Positions 43,775-52,929 of a DNA stretch of 64,000 nt are shown one piece after another; the first letter of the stretch is position 1, and the number at the start of each line of letters is the position of its first letter. The DNA is from Butyrivibrio sp. FCS014. Lineage in GTDB: Bacteria; Bacillota; Clostridia; Lachnospirales; Lachnospiraceae. Made by a program: the position numbers and the translations under genes. The stretch lies in NCBI RefSeq assembly GCF_000526935.1, contig NZ_JAHA01000007.1, positions 433,904 through 497,903 on the forward strand, given 5' to 3'. The notes under the pieces are model-generated. The model was not told the origin of the DNA. It worked only from the letters and a program-made list of their open reading frames with translations, and ran no database searches.

Positions 43775-44698
43775 ATGGGCAATCAGAAGTCCAAAGGCAA
43801 CAACAATGTTGTCAAGTTTAACAGATGGGGATATATTTTCTTAATTCCATTCTTTGTTACATATCTTATTTTCAGTTTTATTCCGCTTTGTTCCACAATC
43901 TATAACAGTTTCTTTGAAAATTATCGTTCCGGTTTGAAACAGATCGGTCCCAACTTTGTTGGAATCCAGAACTATGTAACTCTTCTTGGTTCACCGGAAA
44001 TTTGGAAATATTTGGTAAACACACTTATCATGTGGGTTGGCGGATTCATTCCGCAGATTACAATAGCTCTTTTGCTGGCTTATTGGTTCTCAGATCCCAG
44101 CCTTAGACTTAAGGGTCAGAGATTCTTCAAGACCGTTATCTACATGCCTAACCTGATCATGGCATCAGCGTTCTCAATGTTGTTCTTTGCATTGTTCTCA
44201 GACAGCGGCCCTGTAAACCAGATTCTTTTAGCTCTTCATGTTATAAAAGAGCCCTATAAGTTCTTCCAGTATGTTATTGCATCAAGAGTTCTGGTAATGC
44301 TGATGAACTTCCTGATGTGGTTTGGTAATACCACGATCCTCCTTATGGCAGGTATGCTTGGTATTGATTCTTCTTTGTATGAGGCTGCACAGGTTGACGG
44401 AGCCACAGCTTCACAGGTATTCTTCAAAATTACAATGCCTATTCTTCGCCCCATCTTCGTATATGTGCTGATCACATCACTTATCGGTGGTCTGCAGATG
44501 TTCGATGTTCCTCAGATCCTGACAAACGGTAGAGGTAATCCTACAGATTCCCTTACCACAGTCATCATGTTGCTGAACCGTTACCTTACAAGTAAGGACG
44601 TAGGCCGTGGTGGTGCATTGTCAGTATTCATGTTCATAGTAACAGGTATCCTGAGTCTGATTGTCTTTAGGATTAACAGCACCAGGGAAAAGAATTGA
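43775..44698 (+). CDS. Sugar ABC transporter permease (UgpA/MalF type)
   Basis: A 307-residue inner-membrane protein with six hydrophobic segments. The cytoplasmic EAA loop that contacts the ATPase is visible (YEAAQVDGATASQVFFKITMPILRP). The ATG at 43775 has GGAGG 8 bases upstream; the frame opens two codons earlier. Partner of the next permease. Confidence 0.94.
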   Translation: MGNQKSKGNNNVVKFNRWGYIFLIPFFVTYLIFSFIPLCSTIYNSFFENYRSGLKQIGPNFVGIQNYVTLLGSPEIWKYLVNTLIMWVGGFIPQITIALLLAYWFSDPSLRLKGQRFFKTVIYMPNLIMASAFSMLFFALFSDSGPVNQILLALHVIKEPYKFFQYVIASRVLVMLMNFLMWFGNTTILLMAGMLGIDSSLYEAAQVDGATASQVFFKITMPILRPIFVYVLITSLIGGLQMFDVPQILTNGRGNPTDSLTTVIMLLNRYLTSKDVGRGGALSVFMFIVTGILSLIVFRINSTREKN

Positions 44699-44714
44699 GA
44701 GAGGAGGAAGAGGG

Positions 44715-45578
44715 ATGAATAACGATACAACAATGAAGCCCCATGGCGTGCCTATCGGGGTAAGAAGAACAATAGCTTACATAGTTCTTATATTCTTTAG
44801 TTTCCTTTGCCTTATTTGGTTTTACATACTGCTTATTAACTCAACAAGATCACACTCAGAGATGACACTTGGATTCACAGTGTTACCAAGCAAATATCTG
44901 ATGAAAAACTGGACCAGCCTTGTAACAGGTACTATTCCTATTGCCAGAGGTTTTATCAACAGTTTGATCGTATCAGCTTGTACTGCTGTTCTTTGCTCAT
45001 ATTTCTCAGCAATGACAGCTTATGCCATCAATACATATCAGTTTAAGGGAAGAGCAGCCATTGCAACATTTATCCTTGCAATTATGATGATTCCCGGACA
45101 GGTTACAGCGCTTGGTTTCCTGCGTTTGATTGTAAGGCTTGGCATGGATGATTCCATTGTTCCACTTATTATTCCTGCTATTGCTTCACCTGTAACTTAC
45201 TTCTATCTGAAGCAGTACATGGAGAGTAACCTTCCTCTGTCTCTTGTTGAGGCAGCAAGAATTGACGGCTCAGGTGAGTTCAGAACCTTCAATACAATCA
45301 TTCTTCCACTCATCAAGCCCGCTATCAGTGTACAGATGATCTTCGCATTTGTAGGAAGTTGGAATAACTACTTCACACCTGCCCTGATCCTGCATACTGA
45401 TGTTAAGAAGACACTTCCTGTTATGATCGCTCAGCTTAGAGGAGCTGACTGGTTAAGATTTGATATGGGTCAGATCTACATTATGATTGCCGCATCAATC
45501 TTCCCGGTTATTGTGATATATCTCATCCTTTCAAAGTACATCGTTGGCGGTATGGCCGCAGGTGCAGTTAAAGGATGA
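44715..45578 (+). CDS. Sugar ABC transporter permease (UgpE/MalG type)
   Basis: A 287-residue permease with six membrane segments and the EAA loop VEAARIDGSGEFRTFNTIILPLIKP. The ATG at 44715 follows GGAGG by 7 bases, 16 bases after the first permease stop; the frame open from 44661 overlaps that gene and has no RBS. Last gene of the transporter operon. Confidence 0.94.
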   Translation: MNNDTTMKPHGVPIGVRRTIAYIVLIFFSFLCLIWFYILLINSTRSHSEMTLGFTVLPSKYLMKNWTSLVTGTIPIARGFINSLIVSACTAVLCSYFSAMTAYAINTYQFKGRAAIATFILAIMMIPGQVTALGFLRLIVRLGMDDSIVPLIIPAIASPVTYFYLKQYMESNLPLSLVEAARIDGSGEFRTFNTIILPLIKPAISVQMIFAFVGSWNNYFTPALILHTDVKKTLPVMIAQLRGADWLRFDMGQIYIMIAASIFPVIVIYLILSKYIVGGMAAGAVKG

Positions 45579-45625
45579 TCTATTAGATATCCTCCTAATT
45601 TACTCTTTCCTTTTATAAGCGTTAC

Positions 45626-45661
45626 GAAAAGCCATGGCATTCCCCGATGCCATGGCTTTTC
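45626..45661. terminator. Terminator between ABC operon and WYL gene
   Basis: GAAAAGCCATGGCAT pairs with ATGCCATGGCTTTT around a short loop, with T residues following on the plus strand and on the minus strand; serves both convergent operons. Confidence 0.88.
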
Positions 45662-45670
45662 ACGTTTACT

Positions 45671-46660
45671 TTATTTATATAGCTTAATAACCTCTTCAAA
45701 TTCCTTCTTTAGCTTCTTAACAACATCTTCGGGTTCCAGAAGCTTAACCCCCTGCCCAAGAGCAAATATCCAGCCAAAAAACTGATCGCTGACAGCTACC
45801 TCAACACGGCACTCCGACCAGCCTTTTTGGGACGATGGGCGAATCGTTATATCTTTTCCGAAACGATCTATGATAACGCCGGCAAGGTCGTCTCTAAAGG
45901 CGAGTTTTACCATTGTTGATTCGCCGCCGAACATTCCGAAGTTTCTCTGGGAGTATTTGGCCAGGTCGATCTTATCAAACAGCTCTTTTCCCTGACGTTT
46001 CTCATCGCAGATAGTAATATGCTTCATTTTGTCCACGCGGTAGTGTTTGAGACGATCTGAGCCATCCTCAAAGGCTATGAGATAGTAGTTCTCGTCGTCC
46101 CAGAAAAGTGCCCAGGGACTTACCTTATACAGGCCCTCCCGTCGCGGCACCAGCTCTTTTTGCACATTCCACTTCATGTATTCGAATTCAATCTGCCGGT
46201 TGTCGGAAATGGCGTTGTAAATGTAGTCCACGTTATAGAAGGTGCTGTCGTTCATGGTCTTGATGCGGCCCTGGACGAATACCTGGCGGCGAAGCTGTGA
46301 GGCCTCGTACCTGCTGACCATTTCCGTGAGTTTCTTTATAAGTGTGTTGGACTGTTTCTCGGTAATGAACTTGGAGGACTGTATCGCGTCCACTAAAAGC
46401 TTTAGCTCGGCAATCTCGAACTGTTTGCTGCCAACGTGGTACTGATAGCTTTTGCCGACCTTTTCTCCGATGATATCAAGCCCAAGTTCCCTCAGGGACT
46501 CAAGATCGTCGTAAAGACTCTTTCTGTCGGCGGTAACACCTCTTTCCTCGAGAAAGGACTTTATCTGCGGCATGGTAAGACCGTGCTCATCATCTGTCTC
46601 CTCTATCATTATCTGGCTGAGGTAATAAAGTTTGAGTTTTTGTTTGGTTCCCTTTGGCAT
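45671..46660 (-). CDS. WYL-domain transcriptional regulator
   Basis: A 329-residue regulator: N-terminal winged helix (MPQIKSFLEERGVTADRKSLYDDLESLRELGLDI), a helical middle, the WYL domain (about 150-225; here the signature reads VSPWALFWDDENYYLIAF) and a WCX C-terminal extension. WYL domains are thought to bind nucleic acid or nucleotides and often control DNA-damage or defence genes. The start overlaps the end of the upstream cold-shock-domain gene (TGA-T-ATG, RBS inside that gene), so the two are tightly coupled. Confidence 0.92.
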   Translation of the reverse strand: MPKGTKQKLKLYYLSQIMIEETDDEHGLTMPQIKSFLEERGVTADRKSLYDDLESLRELGLDIIGEKVGKSYQYHVGSKQFEIAELKLLVDAIQSSKFITEKQSNTLIKKLTEMVSRYEASQLRRQVFVQGRIKTMNDSTFYNVDYIYNAISDNRQIEFEYMKWNVQKELVPRREGLYKVSPWALFWDDENYYLIAFEDGSDRLKHYRVDKMKHITICDEKRQGKELFDKIDLAKYSQRNFGMFGGESTMVKLAFRDDLAGVIIDRFGKDITIRPSSQKGWSECRVEVAVSDQFFGWIFALGQGVKLLEPEDVVKKLKKEFEEVIKLYK

Positions 46661-46661
46661 A

Positions 46662-47186
46662 TCAGGCCTCCTGATCCAGAAACAGCAATTTTCTTTTTAA
46701 TTCATCGTAGCATTTGTCAATGTTACAGTGTCCGTCGCCCTCGATAAAAGAGTCTTCGGAAAAGAACCGATATTCACCTATGGATGTAGAGAAAAAAAGA
46801 AACCGGCATTCATACACCGAATGCCCGTGAGCGATGAGCTCTTCCTCGCTGACATTCACCAGTTTCAGCGCAGATCTCCCGCTGGTAATTCCGAATTTCT
46901 TCAGGGCTCGCAGGTGAAGAAACTTGCCGTTGGGCATTTGGATCTCTTCGCCGGAAGGGTAGACTTCAATGACTTGTATCTCCCTGGCCTGCAAATGCCC
47001 TCTGGAATCGGCAACATAAAATTCTACTATTGAACCTACGCGGGCATGTTTCTCGTCTTTTGTGGTAAGGAAATCATAGGTGGAAAAGAATATGTCACTC
47101 CAGTCATCTGTGTAAATAAAACCGAATCCTTCATCCATATCGAACCGGACAATGCGGCCGCGTAATTTTTTATTGTCATCACTCAT
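46662..47186 (-). CDS. Cold-shock-domain (OB fold) protein with unknown C-terminal domain
   Basis: A 174-residue protein. Residues about 8-75 resemble a divergent cold-shock domain (RGRIVRFDMDEGFGFIYTDDWSDIFFSTYDF, with GFGFI as the RNP1 counterpart), so it probably binds RNA or single-stranded DNA. The C-terminal 90 residues match nothing I know. The ATG at 47186 follows AGGAG; a GTG at 47198 overlaps it. First gene of a two-gene unit with the WYL regulator, an unusual partnership. Confidence 0.75.
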   Translation of the reverse strand: MSDDNKKLRGRIVRFDMDEGFGFIYTDDWSDIFFSTYDFLTTKDEKHARVGSIVEFYVADSRGHLQAREIQVIEVYPSGEEIQMPNGKFLHLRALKKFGITSGRSALKLVNVSEEELIAHGHSVYECRFLFFSTSIGEYRFFSEDSFIEGDGHCNIDKCYDELKRKLLFLDQEA

Positions 47187-47318
47187 GACCTGTATCACTC
47201 CTGCTGTGATCCCTTTGATAAAGGGAAAATATGGTTACATACCTCTATTATAAGGCCGATTTTTGCACTTTGTACAAAGAATAATGCATAAAAAGTCAAT
47301 ATTTATGTATATTTAGGG

Positions 47319-47347
47319 TTGCCTATATAACTTTAAAGTGCTAAAAT
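47319..47347 (+). promoter_or_regulatory. Promoter of the pheB-hom-lysC operon
   Basis: TTGCCT (47319-47324), 17 bases, TAAAAT (47342-47347). Shows that TTGCC -35 boxes are used by ordinary genes here too; the ATTCG block of the small-gene promoters is absent. Confidence 0.6.
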
Positions 47348-47386
47348 CTTTCGTATGCAAACAAATGTCCGCGGGAGAAGAACACA

Positions 47387-47839
47387 GTGCAGCAGGATAC
47401 AGGTTATTATGTAATCAGAAGGCAGGCTGTTCCGGAGGTGCTTCTGAAGGTGGTGGAGGCCAAGAAACTTCTTGAATCGGGGAAGGTCAAGACCGTCAAT
47501 GAGGCAGCAGCAAGTCTGGGCATAAGCCGCAGCTCTTTTTACAAGTACAAGGAAGATATTTACGAATTTCATGACAGCCTTCAGGGAACCACACTTACCC
47601 TGACCTTTCAGATGAATGACGAGGTGGGGCTGTTGTCATACGTGCTCAATCTCATAGCTGAGTTCGGAGCGAATATTCTTACAATACATCAGTCCATTCC
47701 CCTTAACGGAGTGGCATCTATTTCAATCACAATTCAGGTTCTGCCCACAACGCGGGATATCATGGAGATGATCTCCATCATGGAAAAGACAGAAGGCGTG
47801 CACAAGGTCCACATCACGGGCCGCAGCGCTGCATTTTAA
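47387..47839 (+). CDS. pheB: ACT-domain protein PheB (UPF0735)
   Basis: A 150-residue protein with an N-terminal helix-turn-helix-like part (KTVNEAAASLGISRSSFYKYKEDI) and a C-terminal ACT domain (NDEVGLLSYVLNLIAEFGANILTIHQSIP). This family is regularly found next to hom and is thought to sense an amino acid. GTG start at 47387, with GGGAG 9 bases upstream. First gene of the operon with hom and aspartate kinase. Confidence 0.9.
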   Translation: MQQDTGYYVIRRQAVPEVLLKVVEAKKLLESGKVKTVNEAAASLGISRSSFYKYKEDIYEFHDSLQGTTLTLTFQMNDEVGLLSYVLNLIAEFGANILTIHQSIPLNGVASISITIQVLPTTRDIMEMISIMEKTEGVHKVHITGRSAAF

Positions 47840-47860
47840 ATAAAAAACTTGGAGGAACAT

Positions 47861-49072
47861 ATGGCAAAGGTAGCAGTATTGGGATATGGCACTGTAGGAA
47901 GCGGTGTTGTAGAAGTTTTGGACACAAATGCAGATCAGGTATTGGAGAGCGCCGGCGAGAAGCTGGAAGTTAAATACATTCTGGATCTGAGAGATTTCCC
48001 CGGGGACAAGCATGAGACCCAGGTTGTACACGACATCAACATAATTCTGGATGATCCTGAGATAGAGGTTATCTGTGAGACCATGGGCGGTATCGAGCCT
48101 GCTTTCTCTTTTGAAAAGAGTGCGCTTGAGAGAGGCAAGAGCGTATGCACCTCCAATAAGGAACTGGTTGCTGCTCACGGCCCTGAGCTTGAAGAAATCG
48201 CCAAAAAGAACGGCGCAAGCTATCTCTTTGAGGCCAGCGTAGGCGGTGGAATCCCCGTTCTGCGTACACTGAATGATTCCATGAAGCACGAGAAGATCGA
48301 TTCTGTCACAGGAATCCTCAACGGTACCACCAACTACATCCTCACCAAGATGGACAAGGAAGGCACCGGCTTTGCCACTGTTCTTAAGGCTGCCCAGGAC
48401 AAAGGCTACGCAGAGCGCAATCCCGAGGCTGATATCGAAGGCTATGATGCCCGCCGCAAACTTGCTATCCTGGCCAGTCTCTTGAGCGGCAAATATGTTA
48501 ACAGCGAAGAAATTTATACTGAGGGAATCACCCGCATCAGTATTGAAGATTTTGAGTATGCAAGGACACTGAATATGGCAATCAAGCTCCTTGCTATTTG
48601 CAGAAAGAACGAGAACGGCGTCCTTCTCAATATGGTTGCTCCGTTCCTTATTCCCTATGAAAATTCCCTTGCCAATGTCAACGGCGTATTCAATGCCATC
48701 AGCGTTCACGGCAACATGCTCGGCGATGTTATGTTCTACGGCAAAGGCGCAGGCAAGAAGGCTACAGCCAGTGCTGTTGTAGCTGATATGATTGATATCA
48801 TCAAGCACAGAGGCAAACACATTAACATAAATATGAAGGCAGAACCTGCCACTGTTGTTTCCAAGGACAACGCAGTCCGCAGCTTCTTTGTGAGAGTTCC
48901 CTCCCAGTGCAAGGAACAGGCTCTTGAGGTCTTCGGAAGAGATGTTGATGAGGTTAGAAACGACAACGTAAGCGGCGAGTTCGCTTTTGTTACAGGAGAT
49001 CTTTCCGAGAGAGATTTCGAAGAGAAGCTCTGGAAGATGGACAGCGTAAAGGGCTACATCAGACTTTATTGA
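47861..49072 (+). CDS. hom: Homoserine dehydrogenase
   Basis: A 403-residue NAD(P)-dependent enzyme making homoserine from aspartate semialdehyde, for threonine and methionine. N-terminal Rossmann motif VLGYGTVGSGV, ICETMGGIEPA, catalytic region STNKELVAAHG-like (CTSNKELVAAHG) and GILNGTTNYILTKM are present. The C-terminal ACT region is short. The ATG at 47861 has GGAGG 5 bases upstream; the TTG at 47849 overlaps the RBS. It lies 21 bases after pheB. Confidence 0.97.
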   Translation: MAKVAVLGYGTVGSGVVEVLDTNADQVLESAGEKLEVKYILDLRDFPGDKHETQVVHDINIILDDPEIEVICETMGGIEPAFSFEKSALERGKSVCTSNKELVAAHGPELEEIAKKNGASYLFEASVGGGIPVLRTLNDSMKHEKIDSVTGILNGTTNYILTKMDKEGTGFATVLKAAQDKGYAERNPEADIEGYDARRKLAILASLLSGKYVNSEEIYTEGITRISIEDFEYARTLNMAIKLLAICRKNENGVLLNMVAPFLIPYENSLANVNGVFNAISVHGNMLGDVMFYGKGAGKKATASAVVADMIDIIKHRGKHININMKAEPATVVSKDNAVRSFFVRVPSQCKEQALEVFGRDVDEVRNDNVSGEFAFVTGDLSERDFEEKLWKMDSVKGYIRLY

Positions 49073-49132
49073 TAAATCGCATTATAGGGACAGGCTGCTG
49101 TCCCAAACAATATATGAAAGAGGACGTCTATT

Positions 49133-50452
49133 ATGAAAAAGGTAGTTAAATTCGGAGGAAGCTCGCTGGCCAGCGCAGACCAGTTTAAGAAGGTCGGCGA
49201 GATCATCATGTCGGATCCCGAGAGAGTTTACGTGGTTCCTTCTGCTCCCGGCAAAAGAAATTCCAAAGACACCAAGGTTACTGACATGCTCTACAAGACC
49301 TACGATCTTGCGGCGAACGGCAAAGACTTTTCCAAGCAGCTTGCAGACATCAAGGCCCGCTACGACGAGATCATCAAAGGCCTTAACTTAAAGCTTGATC
49401 TTAAGAACGAGTTCAAGACCATCGAGAAGAACTTCAAGGCCGGCGCAGGCACAGATTATGCAGCCAGCCGCGGAGAGTACTTAAACGGTATCATCATGGC
49501 AGCCTATCTTGGATATGAATTCGTAGATGCCGCAACAGTAGTTGCCTTTGATAAGAGCGGAGAATTCGACAGCGAGAAGACCAACAAACTCATGGCAAAA
49601 AAGCTTGAGAAGACCCCCAAGGCTGTTATCCCCGGATTTTACGGAGCTTACCCCGACGGAAGCATAAAAACCTTCTCAAGAGGCGGTTCTGATATTACGG
49701 GTTCCATCGTATCAAGAGCCATCAAGGCTGATGTATACGAGAACTGGACAGATGTTTCAGGATTCCTTGTTGCAGATCCCAGGATCATCAACAAGCCTCC
49801 GTATATCGATACCATCACTTATACAGAGCTTCGAGAGCTGGCATACATGGGCGCTTCCGTGCTTCATGAAGACGCCATCTTCCCTGTAAGAAAAGAAGGC
49901 ATTCCCATCAACATCAGGAACACCAATAAACCTGAGGATCCCGGCACATGGATCGTTGAATCCACAGCCAAGAAATCTAAATTCGTTATCACCGGAATTG
50001 CCGGAAAGAAGGGATTCTGCTGCGTGAACGTTCTGAAGGATCAGATGAACTCCGAGGTTGGATTTGTAAGAAGAGTCCTTCAGGCTTTCGAGGATCAGAA
50101 CATCTCCATAGAGCATGTTCCCTCAGGAATCGACACCATGACGGTGTTCGTACAGCAGGATGAATTCATAGAAAAAGAGCAGTCCGTGGTATCTGAGATC
50201 CACAGACTTGCTCATCCTGATATGCTTGAGATCGAATCCGATATTGCACTTATCGCTGTTGTGGGACGAGGCATGAAGTCCACAAGAGGAACTGCGGGAA
50301 GAATCTTCTCCGCCCTTGCCCACGCCAGTGTCAACGTCCGCATGATCGATCAGGGCTCATCGGAGCTTAACATCATCATCGGTGTTGAGAACAGGGATTT
50401 CGAGAAGGCCATAAGCGCCATCTACGACATCTTTGTAACTACTCAGATCTGA
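49133..50452 (+). CDS. lysC: Aspartate kinase
   Basis: A 439-residue monofunctional aspartokinase, the entry step to lysine, threonine and methionine. VKFGGSSLA (ATP-binding), SRGGSDITGS and the two C-terminal ACT domains (CCVNVLKDQMNSEVGFVRRVLQAF and ALIAVVGRGMKSTRGTAGRIFSAL) are visible, so feedback inhibition is expected. Its stop is directly adjacent (zero gap) to the end of the convergent membrane-protein gene. Confidence 0.96.
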   Translation: MKKVVKFGGSSLASADQFKKVGEIIMSDPERVYVVPSAPGKRNSKDTKVTDMLYKTYDLAANGKDFSKQLADIKARYDEIIKGLNLKLDLKNEFKTIEKNFKAGAGTDYAASRGEYLNGIIMAAYLGYEFVDAATVVAFDKSGEFDSEKTNKLMAKKLEKTPKAVIPGFYGAYPDGSIKTFSRGGSDITGSIVSRAIKADVYENWTDVSGFLVADPRIINKPPYIDTITYTELRELAYMGASVLHEDAIFPVRKEGIPINIRNTNKPEDPGTWIVESTAKKSKFVITGIAGKKGFCCVNVLKDQMNSEVGFVRRVLQAFEDQNISIEHVPSGIDTMTVFVQQDEFIEKEQSVVSEIHRLAHPDMLEIESDIALIAVVGRGMKSTRGTAGRIFSALAHASVNVRMIDQGSSELNIIIGVENRDFEKAISAIYDIFVTTQI

Positions 50453-51262
50453 TCACTGATACAAATATTCAACAAACTTTTTGGCATTGTCCAATCTGGC
50501 GGTGTTTACCGTGATTCCCGCAACAGGCGTGGAAGCATAGTAGGCGCCGCTTTTTTCTATGGTGGTGGTTCCCTCAAGGATTATGCCCACAGGCACGGGA
50601 TCCTCCATCTCATCCACAGGGATGTTGATATATTCCCCGGTCTCATCGTGTCTTGCTGCCATCTCGGCGTACTTATTTTCCTTGTCATACTCATGGGACA
50701 TGATATATGCACTGTATTCATCGGAACCTACGTAATCAATGTACGCTCTGTCGATGTAGAGCACATTGTCCCCGAAACTCTCAAGTTCTTCCGGGGAAAA
50801 GACATTTCTAAGATCCGTGAAGTTATCCTGGGCCGCAAAGTGGAAGAAGGCTTCCTTGTCAGCAACCACGCAGTCAAGGTCCGAAGCGGCCATGAGGGCC
50901 ATGATCTTCTCGCTGGTAGCCACGGTAGCTGTGTCAAGGCTTGAATAGTCAAAGGTTGAGGCGCAGTCGATGGTGACCTCAAGCTCCTTCTTATTGATAC
51001 CGGCATATTCATAGAAACCGTTCTGCAGGTTCTCCTGTACATCAAATCCCGCGCAGTTTATAGCCATGGCATAGAGAGCGTAGGGTTTATTGTCTGCAAT
51101 CTGTCTTATAAGTGAAATAAGGAAGATCAAGGCAACCACTGCCACGATGGTGTGGATCTTGTAGTACTCCCAGAAGTAATCCCAATGGGCCTTAAAGCCT
51201 TGTCCCTTTAACTTCTGTCGCTGTGCGCGAATCTCTTCGCTTACCGAATTCTGTTCTGCCAT
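50453..51262 (-). CDS. Membrane-anchored protein, unknown function
   Basis: A 269-residue protein with a basic cytoplasmic start, one membrane helix (about 37-55) and a roughly 210-residue extracellular domain. The helix is preceded by HWDYFWEYYKIHTI, a pattern I associate with conserved but uncharacterised clostridial proteins. The outer part (LDCVVADKEAFFHFA, FTDLRNVFSPEELESFGDNVLYID) vaguely recalls solute-binding folds, with two Cys residues that could pair. Read from its own RBS (AGGA) before ATG. Convergent with aspartate kinase, zero gap. No function assigned. Confidence 0.78.
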   Translation of the reverse strand: MAEQNSVSEEIRAQRQKLKGQGFKAHWDYFWEYYKIHTIVAVVALIFLISLIRQIADNKPYALYAMAINCAGFDVQENLQNGFYEYAGINKKELEVTIDCASTFDYSSLDTATVATSEKIMALMAASDLDCVVADKEAFFHFAAQDNFTDLRNVFSPEELESFGDNVLYIDRAYIDYVGSDEYSAYIMSHEYDKENKYAEMAARHDETGEYINIPVDEMEDPVPVGIILEGTTTIEKSGAYYASTPVAGITVNTARLDNAKKFVEYLYQ

Positions 51263-51302
51263 AATTCCTCCGAAAGCTTAAAAATATGAATGCATTCTAC
51301 GT

Positions 51303-52778
51303 TTATTCAAAGGAACTGTCAAGGTAGTCAAAAATCTGATAGGAGCAGGCCAGCTGGAATCTGGTCCCGATGTCTTCCAGAGAAATGCCGCACAGATCCT
51401 CGATTTTTTTCTTGCGATAATTAAACGTGTTCCTGTGGAGGAACAGCGCATCGGCCGCCTCGGTGGGGCTGTAGCCGCAGGCTATGAAAGTACGCAGCGT
51501 TTCGAACAATGATGCCTGTTTTTCTTTGTCGTAATTCCTGAGGGTTGAGAGGGCGGGGTGAGCTATGCTCTTTAATCTGTGCTTGTCCTTGACACTTGCT
51601 ATGAGAAGATAGAAGGAATAATCCCTGAAAAGGAGAACCGATTTCTCTCTGTTGAGCTTCTGGGCAAGGTGTACAACCGACAGAGCCTGTTCAAAGTACT
51701 CCGGGAAATCCACGGGATCCTGAAAACAGTCTGATACACCTGCTACAAGGTGCTGCTCTGTGCAGAAAGTGTTGAACTTATCGGTGAGCCCCGGGGTCTT
51801 TAACATATCGTTATCGGCCACGATGATAAGGCCCTCCCTGTGCATAAGGTAGGGGAACACCGGCAGATAGGACTGAAGCTTGGGAAGCAGCGTGTTGTGG
51901 AAATACTTCTCCCCGAGGTACTGCAAGGATCTTAACAGAACCACACGCATATTAGCCGGAAAGATGAGTCCGCTGGTGCGAAGCCTTGATCTGGCCTGGG
52001 CATCAGTCATTCCGGATAAAAGGTCACCGAGAATGCCGCCGTAGAGATAGGTATTGACATCGTTACTTAGCTGTTCCTTGCGGATGATGTCAGAGTAGAT
52101 GCGGCTTACGGTGGAAATGACATCGTAGTCCTGTTCCTTAAAGTCCTCAGTCCTTCTTATCATGAATACATTTCCCACATACTTGCCGTCAATACGGATC
52201 CTGTTGGAAAGATAGTACAGGGCCTTGTTTTTGCAGTAGTAGACGGAAGGAATATCGGTGGATCCCTGTCTGCTCATCTTGGAGCGGCTTCTGATGTGCT
52301 CCATGAAATCGAAGTCGCAGAAACCGTCCTTGACTGCCTGCTCCCATACTGTGTTCTCTATAACGGTGTCTGAATAAGCCAGAATTCGACCGCTGATATC
52401 AAGAACAGCGATGAAATGACCGTTGTCTTTGGCGTAATCGTCAAGAAAGGACTGGATACTCTCCCCTGCGTACATGTTCTTGAGAAGGCGGATGTAAGCC
52501 CGCTCCGCAGCCAGTTCCTTGGCCAGGTTCTTGTGTATCTCATGAAAAAGAGCCGGCAGCTTCTCTCTGTCCGCCGTGACACTGGATATGTGGGCATCAT
52601 GCACAAAGGCAAACTCCTCTGCTGCGGCAAGGTAAAGTGTGTGCTGTGAGATGTCTTTCGGTGATTTCAGGTCACTGCTCCAAAAATCCACATCTTTAAT
52701 ATCGGCATTATCCTTGATATTACAGGCTTGCACCGCGTTATTTGATGCTAACAGCTTTTTTATAGTAGCCCCATTCAT
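51303..52778 (-). CDS. PucR/CdaR-family transcriptional regulator
   Basis: A 491-residue regulator. A GAF-like segment (about 130-245: IAVLDISGRILAYSDTVIENT) is followed by a GGDEF-like remnant region and the C-terminal PucR helix-turn-helix (FIACGYSPTEAADALFLHRNTFNYRKKKIEDLCGISLED). The ATG at 52778 has GGAGG 8 bases upstream; the frame extends five codons further without an RBS. It is divergent from the giant esterase gene, sharing a 151-base control region with a 9-base inverted repeat, so it may control that gene (inference). Confidence 0.88.
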   Translation of the reverse strand: MNGATIKKLLASNNAVQACNIKDNADIKDVDFWSSDLKSPKDISQHTLYLAAAEEFAFVHDAHISSVTADREKLPALFHEIHKNLAKELAAERAYIRLLKNMYAGESIQSFLDDYAKDNGHFIAVLDISGRILAYSDTVIENTVWEQAVKDGFCDFDFMEHIRSRSKMSRQGSTDIPSVYYCKNKALYYLSNRIRIDGKYVGNVFMIRRTEDFKEQDYDVISTVSRIYSDIIRKEQLSNDVNTYLYGGILGDLLSGMTDAQARSRLRTSGLIFPANMRVVLLRSLQYLGEKYFHNTLLPKLQSYLPVFPYLMHREGLIIVADNDMLKTPGLTDKFNTFCTEQHLVAGVSDCFQDPVDFPEYFEQALSVVHLAQKLNREKSVLLFRDYSFYLLIASVKDKHRLKSIAHPALSTLRNYDKEKQASLFETLRTFIACGYSPTEAADALFLHRNTFNYRKKKIEDLCGISLEDIGTRFQLACSYQIFDYLDSSFE

Positions 52779-52817
52779 AGCTATAACCTCCAATGAGAAA
52801 CATTATAGTGCATGACG

Positions 52818-52842
52818 CACAAAAAGTATATCTCTTTTTGTG
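52818..52842. promoter_or_regulatory. Inverted repeat CACAAAAAG-N7-CTTTTTGTG in divergent control region
   Basis: Perfect 9-base arms (52818-52826, 52834-52842) between the PucR-type regulator and the esterase gene, just upstream of a possible esterase promoter (CTGATA near 52853, TGCTAGAAT at 52874-52882). Candidate operator. Confidence 0.45.
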
Positions 52843-52929
52843 TTTCCGGTGTCTGATAATTACAAAAGCAAAATGCTAGAATCGGATTGTTCGGGAGATT
52901 TTTACCAAAAATAATAAGGAGGGTTACTG

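Noticed and set aside
47723..48820. 365-codon open frame on the minus strand opposite hom
   Set aside because: It lies entirely opposite pheB/hom, has no RBS, and its protein has no recognisable family; hom is a certain gene.
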